Origin: Chloroflexota bacterium
GTDB taxonomy: Bacteria > Chloroflexota > Anaerolineae > Anaerolineales > UBA4823
DNA length: 64,000 nt
Direction of reading: 5' to 3'
Assembly: GCA_029782365.1 (NCBI GenBank)
Contig: JAKOUW010000160.1
Coordinates: 1-64,000 of the forward strand
Shown here: piece after piece, positions 34,524-42,738 of the stretch
How the letters are laid out: the number at the start of each line of letters is the position of its first letter
Position numbering within the stretch: the stretch's first letter is position 1
Notes under the pieces: model-generated
Seen by the model: only the letters and a program-made list of their open reading frames with translations
What the model was told of the DNA's origin: nothing
Databases searched by the model: none
Position numbers and translations under genes: made by a program

Positions 34524-35258
34524 TTGAAAACCCTGCGCGCTGAGCTGCATGTACACACAGTGCTTTCGCCCTGCGCGGGTATTGAAATGATTCCGCCATT
34601 GATCATCGACCAGGCGCAGACGCTGGGTATTGATTTGCTTGCCATCACCGATCACAACGCCTGCGCTAATGTGCGTTCTGTCGTCCAGGCGGCGTATAAT
34701 TGCCCGGTCACGGTGCTGGCAGGCATGGAATTGCAAACACGCGAAGAAGTGCATCTCCTGTGCCTATTCGATACGTTGGAACAAGCAGAAGCATGGGAGT
34801 CGTGGGTGACGCAGTTCTTTCCTCCGCTGTCGAATGATCCACAGAGTGTGGGCGAACAATTTGTTGTCGATGCGGAAGGCGAATTGATCCGCTCCGAAAC
34901 CCGCATGCTGCTGGCGTCGGCAGAGATTTCCCTTGAAAAGGCCGTCGAGCAGGTGCGCGCTTTTGAAGGGTTAGCTATACCGGCCCATATCGACCGCCGG
35001 GCGAACGGTTTGATCACCCAATTGGGTTTGATCCCGCCTGGCTTTGAGGCGTTGGAAGTTTCACGGCACATCAGCCCAGCCCAGGCACGGCTGCGTTACC
35101 CCCAGATGGGCGATATCCCGCTGGTGCAAAACGGCGATGTGCATTATCTGGATGGTTTCTTAGGTTCGACATTTTTCACGGTTGAAGAGCCATCCATTGC
35201 TGAAATATGCCTGGCTTTGAGAGGCGAGGGCGGTCGAAAAATGTGGGTGGAAGGCTAG
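34524..35258 (+). CDS. PHP-domain metal-dependent phosphoesterase
   Basis: This is a 244-residue PHP protein. The metal ligands are in ELHVHTVLSPCAG (HxH), AITDHNACAN (D-H-N), GMELQTREEVHLL (Glu, His), IPAHIDRR (His) and NGDVHYLDG (D-x-H). The fold is shared with histidinol phosphatase and the DNA-polymerase PHP domain; its substrate is not known. A TTG at 34524 seems to be the start, since the nearby ATG at 34510 is in a frame that stops at once. It closes the signalling set. Confidence 0.85.
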   Translation: MKTLRAELHVHTVLSPCAGIEMIPPLIIDQAQTLGIDLLAITDHNACANVRSVVQAAYNCPVTVLAGMELQTREEVHLLCLFDTLEQAEAWESWVTQFFPPLSNDPQSVGEQFVVDAEGELIRSETRMLLASAEISLEKAVEQVRAFEGLAIPAHIDRRANGLITQLGLIPPGFEALEVSRHISPAQARLRYPQMGDIPLVQNGDVHYLDGFLGSTFFTVEEPSIAEICLALRGEGGRKMWVEG

Positions 35259-35287
35259 CCGTGCTGAATCTCCACTTCGTGTTGATT

Positions 35288-35299
35288 TGACAATTGTCA
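35288..35299. promoter_or_regulatory. 12-base palindrome upstream of the hydrogenase promoter
   Basis: TGACAATTGTCA is a perfect palindrome about 25 bases before the -35 of the hydrogenase promoter, a position suited to an activator or second regulator. The regulator is unknown. Confidence 0.35.
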
Positions 35300-35322
35300 T
35301 TAAAAGTTATGACATTTTGGCA

Positions 35323-35351
35323 TTGACGAACCTGCCCAAGCGGAGTAAACT
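35323..35351 (+). promoter_or_regulatory. Hydrogenase operon promoter
   Basis: TTGACG (35323-35328) and TAAACT (35346-35351) are separated by 17 bases. The predicted start near 35358 is about 56 bases before the NuoE-like ATG. Two operators follow directly downstream. Confidence 0.65.
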
Positions 35352-35360
35352 ATGGCCGTA

Positions 35361-35398
35361 TTGTGATATATTTCACAATATTGTGTTGAAATTCACAA
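35361..35398. promoter_or_regulatory. Tandem Rex-like operators
   Basis: TTGTGATATATTTCACAA (35361-35378) matches TTGTGAA-n4-TTCACAA in 13 of 14 defined bases. TTGTGTTGAAATTCACAA (35381-35398) matches in 12 of 14. Their centres are 20 bases apart, two helical turns, on the same face of the helix. They lie at about +4 to +41, where binding would block transcription. Rex is released by NADH and is the best candidate. A CRP/FNR-type protein (TGTGA-n6-TCACA) is the alternative. Confidence 0.65.
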
Positions 35399-35413
35399 AT
35401 AATAGGAGCTGTC

Positions 35414-35911
35414 ATGTTCACTGCTTCCACAGTTGATACAGGGTTATGCGAAAATAAACGCGCGATCCTTGACGAAATCATAACCGCCAACCAGGCACGC
35501 CAGGGCGCCGTCATGGTGGTGCTCAATGAAATCCAATCAAAAGTGGGTTTTGTTTCTGAACCGATGCAACAATATATAGCCCACCGGTTGCATGTGCCCG
35601 TCAGCCTGGTGCACGGCGTGGTCACTTTCTATTCGTTCTTCACCACCCAACCACGTGGCAAACATACGGTCAAATTCTGCATGGGCACGGCCTGTTATGT
35701 TGGCGGCATGCCGCAATTGATGGAAAAAGCCAAGCAGATGACGGGCATCGAGGTGGGTGGCACCACGCTAGATGGCAAGCTGACCATGGAAGTCTGCCGT
35801 TGTGTGGGAGCTTGCAGTCAGGCCCCGGTTGTGGCGGTGGATGATGAAGTGGTTGGACGCATCCGGCCGAATAAATTCCCGCAGGTTTTGAAGAAACTCA
35901 TGGAAGACTGA
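35414..35911 (+). CDS. NuoE/HoxE-like [2Fe-2S] subunit of NAD-linked hydrogenase
   Basis: This is a 165-residue thioredoxin-like [2Fe-2S] protein. All four ligands are present: Cys89 and Cys94 in KFCMGTACYVGG, and Cys130 and Cys134 in CRCVGACSQAP. The N-terminal helical part GAVMVVLNEIQSKVGFVSEP is typical of the 24-kDa Complex I subunit. It carries electrons between the flavin subunit and the rest of the complex. An AGGAG site lies at 35404-35408. It is the first gene of the hydrogenase operon. Confidence 0.92.
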   Translation: MFTASTVDTGLCENKRAILDEIITANQARQGAVMVVLNEIQSKVGFVSEPMQQYIAHRLHVPVSLVHGVVTFYSFFTTQPRGKHTVKFCMGTACYVGGMPQLMEKAKQMTGIEVGGTTLDGKLTMEVCRCVGACSQAPVVAVDDEVVGRIRPNKFPQVLKKLMED

Positions 35912-35919
35912 AGACAACA

Positions 35920-36483
35920 ATGAAGGAAATTGCCCTGCATCTGCTTGACCTGGCGGAAAACAGTGTCACCGCCCAGGCGCACACGGTTGAAATTAGTGTG
36001 TGCGAAGACCTGCGTGCTGATCGTCTTTCTGTTTGTGTGAAGGATGATGGCAAGGGCATGCCAGAAGAGGTTATCCACCTGGTGTGCGACCCGTTTTTTA
36101 CCAGCCGTACCAAAAGGGCGGTTGGGTTAGGGATTCCTTTGTTTAAAGAAGCGGCGGAAGCCTGCCGTGGTGGTTTGCAAATTGACTCTCAACCCGGCGC
36201 GGGGACACAGATCACAGCCGTATTCCAGCACAGCCATATCGACCGCATGCCTCTGGGAAACCTGCCAGCGACATTCCTTTCCTTGCTCGTGGGCCATCCA
36301 GAGATTCATTGGATTTTTCACTATTCCTACCAGCCGCACCAGCCGGTGGAAGCACAGAAATTTACATTTGATGATCAGCCAGTCAAAGAAGCGTTAGACG
36401 GCCTACCCCTGACGCACCCCCAGGTTCTCGCCTATCTACGTGAGACTCTGGAGTCCGGACTGAGAGTAGGACAGCTTAACTAA
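35920..36483 (+). CDS. HATPase-domain protein of hydrogenase operon
   Basis: This 187-residue protein has an N-terminal GHKL ATPase domain: LLDLAENSVTA (N-box), VKDDGKGMPEEV (G1) and KRAVGLGIPLFKE (G2). The C-terminal part (LGNLPATFLSLLVGHPEIHWIFHY) is the extra domain found in such proteins inside [FeFe] hydrogenase operons. No phospho-acceptor domain is visible. It could be an ATP-dependent regulator or protein kinase. It lies nine bases after the NuoE-like gene. Confidence 0.83.
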   Translation: MKEIALHLLDLAENSVTAQAHTVEISVCEDLRADRLSVCVKDDGKGMPEEVIHLVCDPFFTSRTKRAVGLGIPLFKEAAEACRGGLQIDSQPGAGTQITAVFQHSHIDRMPLGNLPATFLSLLVGHPEIHWIFHYSYQPHQPVEAQKFTFDDQPVKEALDGLPLTHPQVLAYLRETLESGLRVGQLN

Positions 36484-36492
36484 GGAGTACAT

Positions 36493-36876
36493 ATGCCAGC
36501 CGTCAAGTCAATCGAAGATTTAAAACGCATCCGTGAAGAGGCTTTGAAGAAGCGCGAGATCAAATCTGCCCCGGGCAGTGTCCAAATTATCGTTGGAATG
36601 GGTACACCTGGGATCGCCGCTGGGGCGCGCGACACCTTGCGCGCTTTCTTGGCGATGATTGAAGAAAAAAACCTGGACAATATTACCGTGCGCCAGACCG
36701 GTAATATCGGCCTGGATTCCTGGGAGCCGATCGTGCAGGTGATTTTGGGTGATGCCCCAGCCGTGAATTACGGCAAGGTTACCCCTCTGGCAGCCCGCCG
36801 GATTGTGGAAGAGCACGTGCTCGGCGGCAAGCCGGTTGAGGCGTATGTGATCCCCTCTGAACCAGAAAAGGATTAG
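36493..36876 (+). CDS. Thioredoxin-like ferredoxin homologue lacking all cysteines
   Basis: This 127-residue protein is clearly homologous to the short [2Fe-2S] thioredoxin-like proteins of multimeric NADH-linked hydrogenases. It has SIEDLKRIREEALKK, VGMGTPGIAAGARDTLRAF and TGNIGLDSWEPIVQV. The usual cysteines, as I recall the family (GTCGIAAGA and TGCIGLC), are replaced by Pro39, Asn71 and Asp75, and the whole protein contains no Cys. The fold residues are kept, so a structural role without a cluster is likely. It sits between the HATPase and NuoF-like genes with an AAGGAG site. Confidence 0.88.
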   Translation: MPAVKSIEDLKRIREEALKKREIKSAPGSVQIIVGMGTPGIAAGARDTLRAFLAMIEEKNLDNITVRQTGNIGLDSWEPIVQVILGDAPAVNYGKVTPLAARRIVEEHVLGGKPVEAYVIPSEPEKD

Positions 36877-36881
36877 CCATT

Positions 36882-38669
36882 ATGGCCTTTTATCGTTCGC
36901 ATGTTTTGGTTTCTGTTGACCCGGCGTGCATCGAGCGCGGCGCCCATGAGGTGATCGACGCTTTGAATGACGAACTGATGGTACAGGGCTTGTTTGACGA
37001 AGTGCAGGTCTTGGAAACTTCACGCATTGGAGATCCGCAGAAGTTCGGGCCGGATATGCTGGTTTACCCGGAAGGGGTGCATTATGCCAATGTTTGTGCG
37101 GATGATGTGCCATTTCTGGTAAAGGAGCATTTCCTCAAAGGCCGTATCGTGAAACAATTCAGCGCGGAAGAGGCGATTGCCTCGGACGAAGAATTGGGGG
37201 CGCCTAAGCCGAAAGAAGTGCGGGTGGTGCTGAGGAACTGCGGCAAAATCGATCCGCATAATATTGAAGATTACATCGCTGAAGATGGGTACCAGGCCAT
37301 GGGTAAAGTGCTAACCGAAATGACACCAGAAATGGTGATCGAAGAAGTGCTGCGCTCTGGCTTGCGCGGCCGCGGCGGCGCCGGTTTCCCGGCAGCCCGT
37401 AAATGGCAGTTGTGCCGCAATAACCCTGGGGATATCAAATACATTATTTGTAATGCCGATGAAGGCGACCCTGGAGCGTTTATGAATCGCCGGGTGTTGG
37501 AAAGCGATCCCCATGCGGTGATTGAAGGAATGGTGATCGCCGCCTATGCCATCGGTTCTGCACAGGGATATATCTACTGCCGCGCCGAGTACCCGATTGC
37601 TGTAGCCAATTTAAACATAGCTATTAACCAGGCGCGCGAATTTGGCTTTCTTGGCCAGAATATTTTTGGCAGCAATTTCAACTTCGACCTGGAAGTGCGC
37701 ATGGGCGCTGGAGCGTTTGTGTGCGGTGAAGAAACTGCGTTAATGGCCTCGATCGAAGGCCGGCGCGGCGAACCACGCTCACGTCCCCCTTTCCCGGCCC
37801 AAGCCGGGCTGTGGGGTAAACCCAGCAACATCAACAATGTCGAGACTTATGCCAATGTTCCTCAAATCATCCTGAAAGGGGCAGGTTGGTTTGCCAGTAT
37901 GGGTACTGAACGCTCCAAGGGCACCAAAACCTTCGCCATCGCCGGCGATGTGGTCAACACCGGCCTGATCGAGGTGCCGATGGGTATCACTTTGCGCGAG
38001 ATCATTTACGAAGTGGGCGGCGGGATTAAGGACGGCAAGCGCTTCAAAGCCATCCAGACCGGCGGTCCAATGGGCGGCTGCCTGACCGAGAAGCATCTCG
38101 ACCTGCCACTCGATTACGAATCTCTGACCCAGGCTGGTTCTATGATGGGTTCAGGCGGGATGATCGTGATGGATGAAGACACCTGCATGGTGGACATAGC
38201 GCGCTTCTTTATGGAGTTCACACAGGAAGAATCCTGCGGGAAATGCACACCCTGCCGGGTTGGGACAAGGCGCATTTTAGACATCTTGCAAAAAATTTGC
38301 GCCGGCAAGGGCAGCCTGGCCGACATCGACCGCCTGGAAATGCTCTGCCAGGAAGTGGCGCGCAATTCGTTGTGTGGGTTAGGGCAGGGCGCGCCCAACC
38401 CGGTGATCAGCACCCTGGCGCATTTTCGCGATGAATACCTTGCTCATGTCACGGAAAAACGCTGCCCGGCCAAGGTCTGCCGCGCCTTAATCCATTTTGA
38501 AATCCAGCCCGAAGCCTGCACGGGCTGTACGGTGTGCAGCCGCAACTGCCCGGTCACAGCGATCAGCGGTGAACGGCGCCAGGCCCATAAAATCGATACT
38601 CAGACCTGCATCCGCTGCGGTATTTGCGCCCAGGTGTGCAATTTCAACGCCGTAGCAGTGCTTTCATAA
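36882..38669 (+). CDS. NuoF/HoxF-like NADH- and FMN-binding subunit with C-terminal 2[4Fe-4S] domain
   Basis: This 595-residue subunit oxidises or reduces NAD(H). Residues 1 to about 100 are a degenerate thioredoxin-like [2Fe-2S] domain: only Cys16 of four ligands remains (Ser11, Arg48 and Pro52 replace the others). The NADH/FMN core has GRGGAGFPAA (163-172), CNADEGDPGAF and GAGAFVCGEETALM. A [4Fe-4S] site uses Cys452, Cys455, Cys458 and Cys498. The C-terminal ferredoxin domain has two [4Fe-4S] sets (Cys546/549/552/556 and Cys576/579/582/586), as in HydB-type subunits. It lies five bases after the cysteine-free gene. Confidence 0.93.
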   Translation: MAFYRSHVLVSVDPACIERGAHEVIDALNDELMVQGLFDEVQVLETSRIGDPQKFGPDMLVYPEGVHYANVCADDVPFLVKEHFLKGRIVKQFSAEEAIASDEELGAPKPKEVRVVLRNCGKIDPHNIEDYIAEDGYQAMGKVLTEMTPEMVIEEVLRSGLRGRGGAGFPAARKWQLCRNNPGDIKYIICNADEGDPGAFMNRRVLESDPHAVIEGMVIAAYAIGSAQGYIYCRAEYPIAVANLNIAINQAREFGFLGQNIFGSNFNFDLEVRMGAGAFVCGEETALMASIEGRRGEPRSRPPFPAQAGLWGKPSNINNVETYANVPQIILKGAGWFASMGTERSKGTKTFAIAGDVVNTGLIEVPMGITLREIIYEVGGGIKDGKRFKAIQTGGPMGGCLTEKHLDLPLDYESLTQAGSMMGSGGMIVMDEDTCMVDIARFFMEFTQEESCGKCTPCRVGTRRILDILQKICAGKGSLADIDRLEMLCQEVARNSLCGLGQGAPNPVISTLAHFRDEYLAHVTEKRCPAKVCRALIHFEIQPEACTGCTVCSRNCPVTAISGERRQAHKIDTQTCIRCGICAQVCNFNAVAVLS

Positions 38670-38683
38670 ATTAAGAGGTAGGC

Positions 38684-40654
38684 ATGATTTCTTTAACCAT
38701 TGATGGAAAATCAGTCCAGGCTGAGCCCGGCAGCACCGTGCTGCGCGCGGCCCAGCGCAGCGGTATCCACATCCCGACATTGTGTGATCATCCTCACCTG
38801 ACGCCTTACGGCGGTTGCCGCCTGTGCATGGTGGAAGTAAAAGGGATGCGTGTCCCTGCGGCGTCTTGCACTTTACCGGTCACTGAAGGGATGATCGTTC
38901 AAACCAACACGCCAGCGCTCCAGCAGTCACGCCAGGTTATCCTTTCGCTGTTGTTCAGTGAACGAAACCACTTTTGCCCGTTTTGCCAAGTGAGTGGCAG
39001 CGCTGCGACCAGCGCCTGCGAACTGCAGCGTTCCGCCTACCATGAGGGGATGACTCACTGGCCGATGCAGCCGCAGTGGTCCGGTTTTGTGGTCGATACC
39101 TCCCATCCATATTTTATTTTGGATAATAACCGCTGCATCCTGTGCCGCCGCTGCGTGCGCGCCTGCGCAGAAATGGCAGGCAGTTTCACGCTCAATGTCG
39201 AGGAGCGCGGCGCAGCAACGGTGATTGTTGCAGATACCAACGTGCCGCTGGGGAAGTCGAGCTGTGTACAATGCGGCTCTTGTGTGCAGGTCTGCCCAAC
39301 GGGTGCTTTGATTGACCGGCAGAGCGCCTACCTGGGCGCTGATCCACAGCTCGAGGTGACGCGTTCCATTTGCACAGGCTGCTCGGTAGGTTGTGGTATC
39401 CGCATTTTCACCCGTTCCGGGCACATTGTGCGTATCGAGGGTGATTGGGACGGTCCGGTCAACGGGGGAGTATTGTGCAAACGAGGGCGGTTTCTCCCTC
39501 TCGCTGAGAAACGCGAGCGGCTGGGAAGTCCACTTTTAAAGGTGAACGGCGTGCTGGTTCCTGTGAGTTGGGAGCGAGCTTTGCAGGCCGTGGCGGCGCG
39601 TATCCAGGCTGCGCCGGAGCAGGTTGCTGCTGTTATCTCTCCACGCCTCCCAGTTGAAACACTGCACGCATTTCGCAGCCTGTTTGGCTCTGAATTAAAG
39701 AGTCAGACCGTGGCCTGCCTGGGCGGCCAACCCGCCGCTCATTCACGTCGCGAGGGTACCCTGGACGACCTCCAACACAGCGACTGCATCCTGGTAGTGG
39801 GTGCTGACTTGAGCAATAATCATGAGGTAGCCGGTTTCATGATCAAACGCAACCTGCCGCGCGGCGTAAAATTGATCTTGATTGCACCGCAAGAAAACGA
39901 CCTGGCTGACCAGGCTCATTTTGTCCTGCGGCCGGGCACGGGCAGCGTCGAAGATGTACTGAACGCACTGTCTGCGGCGATCTTACAGGGCGAATTAAAC
40001 CGCAACCCTGCCGAACCATTGGACGCGGAAGGAACCTTGCTGCGGCTTTTGCGCCAGACCGGCATGCCAGGTGACGAATTGATCGCTGCGGCGGAGACCC
40101 TGGCGAGGGCGGCCGCGCCGTTTATTTTGTTCGAAAGTGAATTGTACGAAAGCTCTGAAACGCGTGAAAGCCTGGCAAAACTGGCGGTCTTAATCGGCGC
40201 AGTGGATGACGAGCGCTGCGGTCTGCTCAGCTTGAAAGGCGCGGCTAATAACCTGGCAGCAGCCTGGCTGGAATTGAACAATCAGGTGGCCTTGCGTGAT
40301 GAGCAGGTCGTTTACCTGGCTTTGGGCGATGACCGCCTGAGTGAAGCCCAAGCTCGCCGCATGCAAAGGGCGCCTTTCCTGGTAGTGCAGGCCGCCTATG
40401 CCTCTTCGTTGCTCGACCAGGCTGATGTGGTGCTGCCAACGACACCTTGTTGGGAGCAAGGCGGGCATTATGTCAACCTTGAAGGCCGCTTGCAGCAGGC
40501 CCAACCGGCGCTGCCTGCAAAGGCTGAAGCCCATGATAATACCGCCGTGTTGGTAGATTTGGCCGGGTGCTTGAAAATTCACCTTGACACCAATTGGCAA
40601 GAAGCACTGAATGCACTCAATCATTCGGCGCCGCTGATCGTCCAAGAAGCCTGA
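38684..40654 (+). CDS. NuoG-like iron-sulfur subunit with truncated molybdopterin-oxidoreductase domain
   Basis: This 656-residue subunit relays electrons between the flavin subunit and HoxYH. In order: [2Fe-2S] (Cys34, Cys45, Cys48, Cys62); a His-Cys3 site (His96, Cys98, Cys101, Cys112) with a longer last spacing than usual; two [4Fe-4S] sets (Cys151/154/157/161 and Cys194/197/200/204); then a MopB-type [4Fe-4S] motif (Cys230, Cys233, Cys237, Cys265) and about 380 residues of reduced molybdopterin-oxidoreductase fold. It is larger than HoxU (about 240 residues) and shorter than a formate dehydrogenase, so Complex-I NuoG is the best comparison. It carries no H-cluster domain. Confidence 0.9.
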   Translation: MISLTIDGKSVQAEPGSTVLRAAQRSGIHIPTLCDHPHLTPYGGCRLCMVEVKGMRVPAASCTLPVTEGMIVQTNTPALQQSRQVILSLLFSERNHFCPFCQVSGSAATSACELQRSAYHEGMTHWPMQPQWSGFVVDTSHPYFILDNNRCILCRRCVRACAEMAGSFTLNVEERGAATVIVADTNVPLGKSSCVQCGSCVQVCPTGALIDRQSAYLGADPQLEVTRSICTGCSVGCGIRIFTRSGHIVRIEGDWDGPVNGGVLCKRGRFLPLAEKRERLGSPLLKVNGVLVPVSWERALQAVAARIQAAPEQVAAVISPRLPVETLHAFRSLFGSELKSQTVACLGGQPAAHSRREGTLDDLQHSDCILVVGADLSNNHEVAGFMIKRNLPRGVKLILIAPQENDLADQAHFVLRPGTGSVEDVLNALSAAILQGELNRNPAEPLDAEGTLLRLLRQTGMPGDELIAAAETLARAAAPFILFESELYESSETRESLAKLAVLIGAVDDERCGLLSLKGAANNLAAAWLELNNQVALRDEQVVYLALGDDRLSEAQARRMQRAPFLVVQAAYASSLLDQADVVLPTTPCWEQGGHYVNLEGRLQQAQPALPAKAEAHDNTAVLVDLAGCLKIHLDTNWQEALNALNHSAPLIVQEA

Positions 40655-40665
40655 AGGAGACTGGA

Positions 40666-41208
40666 ATGAACAAACCCAAAATTGCATCGGATTGGATGGC
40701 CGGTTGTTCGGGATGCCATATGTCTTTACTGGATATGGATGAACATCTGTTGGAGCTCGCATCCATGGTGGATTTCCGCGCCACACCGATTACAGACTTG
40801 AAAGAACCGGATGCTGACGGTGTGGAGGTGGGCATACTGGAAGGTGGCATCAATAATTCTTCAAATGAAGAAGTAGCTCACCGCATGCGCTCCCGGTGTA
40901 AAGTGTTGGTTGCCCTGGGCGACTGTGCCGTGTTTGGCGGCGTGCCGGCGCTGCGCAACATATGCGGCGCGCACGAAGCACTGGTGCGGGCGTATATTGA
41001 TGCCGAAAGCAATGAACCTGATGGCAAAATACCCGATGATCCCGAACTGGCTGTGATGAGCAGTGTGCGCGCTTTGCACGAGGTAGTCCCTGTGGATGTT
41101 TTCGTGCCAGGCTGCCCTCCTGATCCCGATATCATCGCCTATGTGCTCAACGAATTGGCCCAAGGGCGCATACCAGAAGTCAAAGAAGAACGCTTGCATT
41201 GGAATTAA
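40666..41208 (+). CDS. hoxY: [NiFe] hydrogenase small subunit, HoxY-like
   Basis: This 180-residue small subunit holds the proximal [4Fe-4S] cluster with Cys14 and Cys17 (AGCSGCHMS), Cys87 (LGDCAVFGG) and Cys150 (VPGCPPDPD). There is no signal peptide and no further cluster domain, as expected for cytoplasmic group 3 enzymes. The ATG at 40666 lies behind AAGGAGA; longer in-frame versions start inside the upstream gene. Electrons go to the NuoG-like partner. Confidence 0.93.
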   Translation: MNKPKIASDWMAGCSGCHMSLLDMDEHLLELASMVDFRATPITDLKEPDADGVEVGILEGGINNSSNEEVAHRMRSRCKVLVALGDCAVFGGVPALRNICGAHEALVRAYIDAESNEPDGKIPDDPELAVMSSVRALHEVVPVDVFVPGCPPDPDIIAYVLNELAQGRIPEVKEERLHWN

Positions 41209-41230
41209 TGTTGCTCGCAGGAAGAGTGAA

Positions 41231-42658
41231 ATGATGACCCAAAAAATAACAATTGAACCTGTAACTCGCATTGAAGGACACGCCAAAGTGACCATCCACA
41301 TGAATGACGATGGCAGTGTTGAGCGCGCTGTTCTGCATATTAATGAATTTCGCGGCTTTGAAAAGTTCTGCGAAGGACGTCTTTATTTCGAAATGCCTTC
41401 GATCACCCCACGCATCTGCGGTATCTGCCCGGTCAGCCATCACCTGGCGGCGGCCAAGGCCGCCGATGAGTTGATCGGCGCCCCGGCGCCGCGCCCGGCA
41501 GTGATGCTGCGCGAGCTGATGCACATGGGGCAGATCATTCAGAGCCACGGCATGCATTTCTTTGAGCTGGCCGGGCCTGACTTACTGCTTGGATTCGACA
41601 CTAACCCTGCCCAACGCAATGTGCTGGGATTGGCTGGTGCCAACCCGGCGCTGGCTCTCAAGGCGGTGAACCTGCGCAAGTTTGGCCAGGAGATCATCCG
41701 CATTTTAGGTGGTCGGCGCATCCATCCTAATTTCGCTGTGCCCGGTGGAGTCAACAAAACCCTGCTTCTCGCCGAGCGCGATTTGATTCTTACCGGCATT
41801 CAGCCGGCGATCGAGGCTGTTCAGACAGGCCTGGGAATTATGAAAGATTGGGCTGAACGCAATGCCGCCGATATCAACCGCTTTGCTGTATTTCCCAGCG
41901 GTTATATGAGCCTGGTCACACCGGACAACGGCCTGGAACTGTACGATGGCGCAGTGCGCCTGGTCGGTGCTTCTGGCCTTGAGTTGGAAAAATTTCCAGC
42001 CAGCTCCTACCTGGATTACATTGCCGAGCGCGTCGAAAATTGGTCATACCTGAAATTCCCTTACTACAAGAAAATGGGTTGGCCCGCTGGGGTTTACAGA
42101 GTCGGTCCTCTGGGCCGCTTGAACGCGGTAGACCACCTGAGCACCCCGTTGGCGAACGCCGAACACATAATCTTCCGATCCTTGAACGGTGGACTGCCGG
42201 TGGAAAACACCCTGTATTATCATTACGCCCGCCTGATCGAGATCCTTTTTGCGATCGAGCGCGTCCAGGCGTTGTGCGAAGATGGCAATATTCTGAGCAG
42301 TGATATCCTCAACACCCGGAAAGATTATCGCGGCGAAGGAGTGGGCGTATTGGAAGCACCGCGTGGTACGCTGTTCCATCACTACAAAGCAGATGAAAAC
42401 GGCCGGCTGACGAATGTTAACCTGATTGTGGCGACCGGCCATAATAATTGGGCCATGACCAAAGCGGTGGACAGCGTAGCAAAAACATACATCACCGGAC
42501 CGGTTGTGCAGGAAGGGATGCTGAACCGCGTCGAAGCGGCTGTGCGCGCCCACGACCCCTGCCTATCCTGCTCCACACATGCAGTTGGACAAATGCCGGT
42601 GCAGATCGATGTCATCTCAGCCAGCGGTGAGCTACTGCAGACACTGCGGCGTGATTGA
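41231..42658 (+). CDS. hoxH: [NiFe] hydrogenase large subunit, HoxH-like
   Basis: This is a 475-residue catalytic subunit. The L1 motif RICGICPVSHH gives Cys63 and Cys66. The L2 motif DPCLSCSTH gives Cys444, Cys447 and His450, so all four Ni ligands are present. About 25 residues follow His450 and would be removed by the maturation protease encoded next. ITIEPVTRIEGHAKV is the family N-terminus. It belongs with bidirectional, NAD(P)-linked group 3 hydrogenases. No hyp maturation genes are in the window. ATGs at 41231 and 41234 are both possible. Confidence 0.95.
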   Translation: MMTQKITIEPVTRIEGHAKVTIHMNDDGSVERAVLHINEFRGFEKFCEGRLYFEMPSITPRICGICPVSHHLAAAKAADELIGAPAPRPAVMLRELMHMGQIIQSHGMHFFELAGPDLLLGFDTNPAQRNVLGLAGANPALALKAVNLRKFGQEIIRILGGRRIHPNFAVPGGVNKTLLLAERDLILTGIQPAIEAVQTGLGIMKDWAERNAADINRFAVFPSGYMSLVTPDNGLELYDGAVRLVGASGLELEKFPASSYLDYIAERVENWSYLKFPYYKKMGWPAGVYRVGPLGRLNAVDHLSTPLANAEHIIFRSLNGGLPVENTLYYHYARLIEILFAIERVQALCEDGNILSSDILNTRKDYRGEGVGVLEAPRGTLFHHYKADENGRLTNVNLIVATGHNNWAMTKAVDSVAKTYITGPVVQEGMLNRVEAAVRAHDPCLSCSTHAVGQMPVQIDVISASGELLQTLRRD

Positions 42659-42738
42659 GCCCTGACGGCGGCACAGCACCAGGGCATCTTTGCACAGGAA
42701 CCCTGGCGGCCTACCGCAGACGTGGAGTACACAGCCTG

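Noticed and set aside
36493..36876. Cysteine-free subunit as a pseudogene
   Set aside because: The frame is complete, has a good ribosome-binding site and keeps the fold residues; only the ligand positions have changed.
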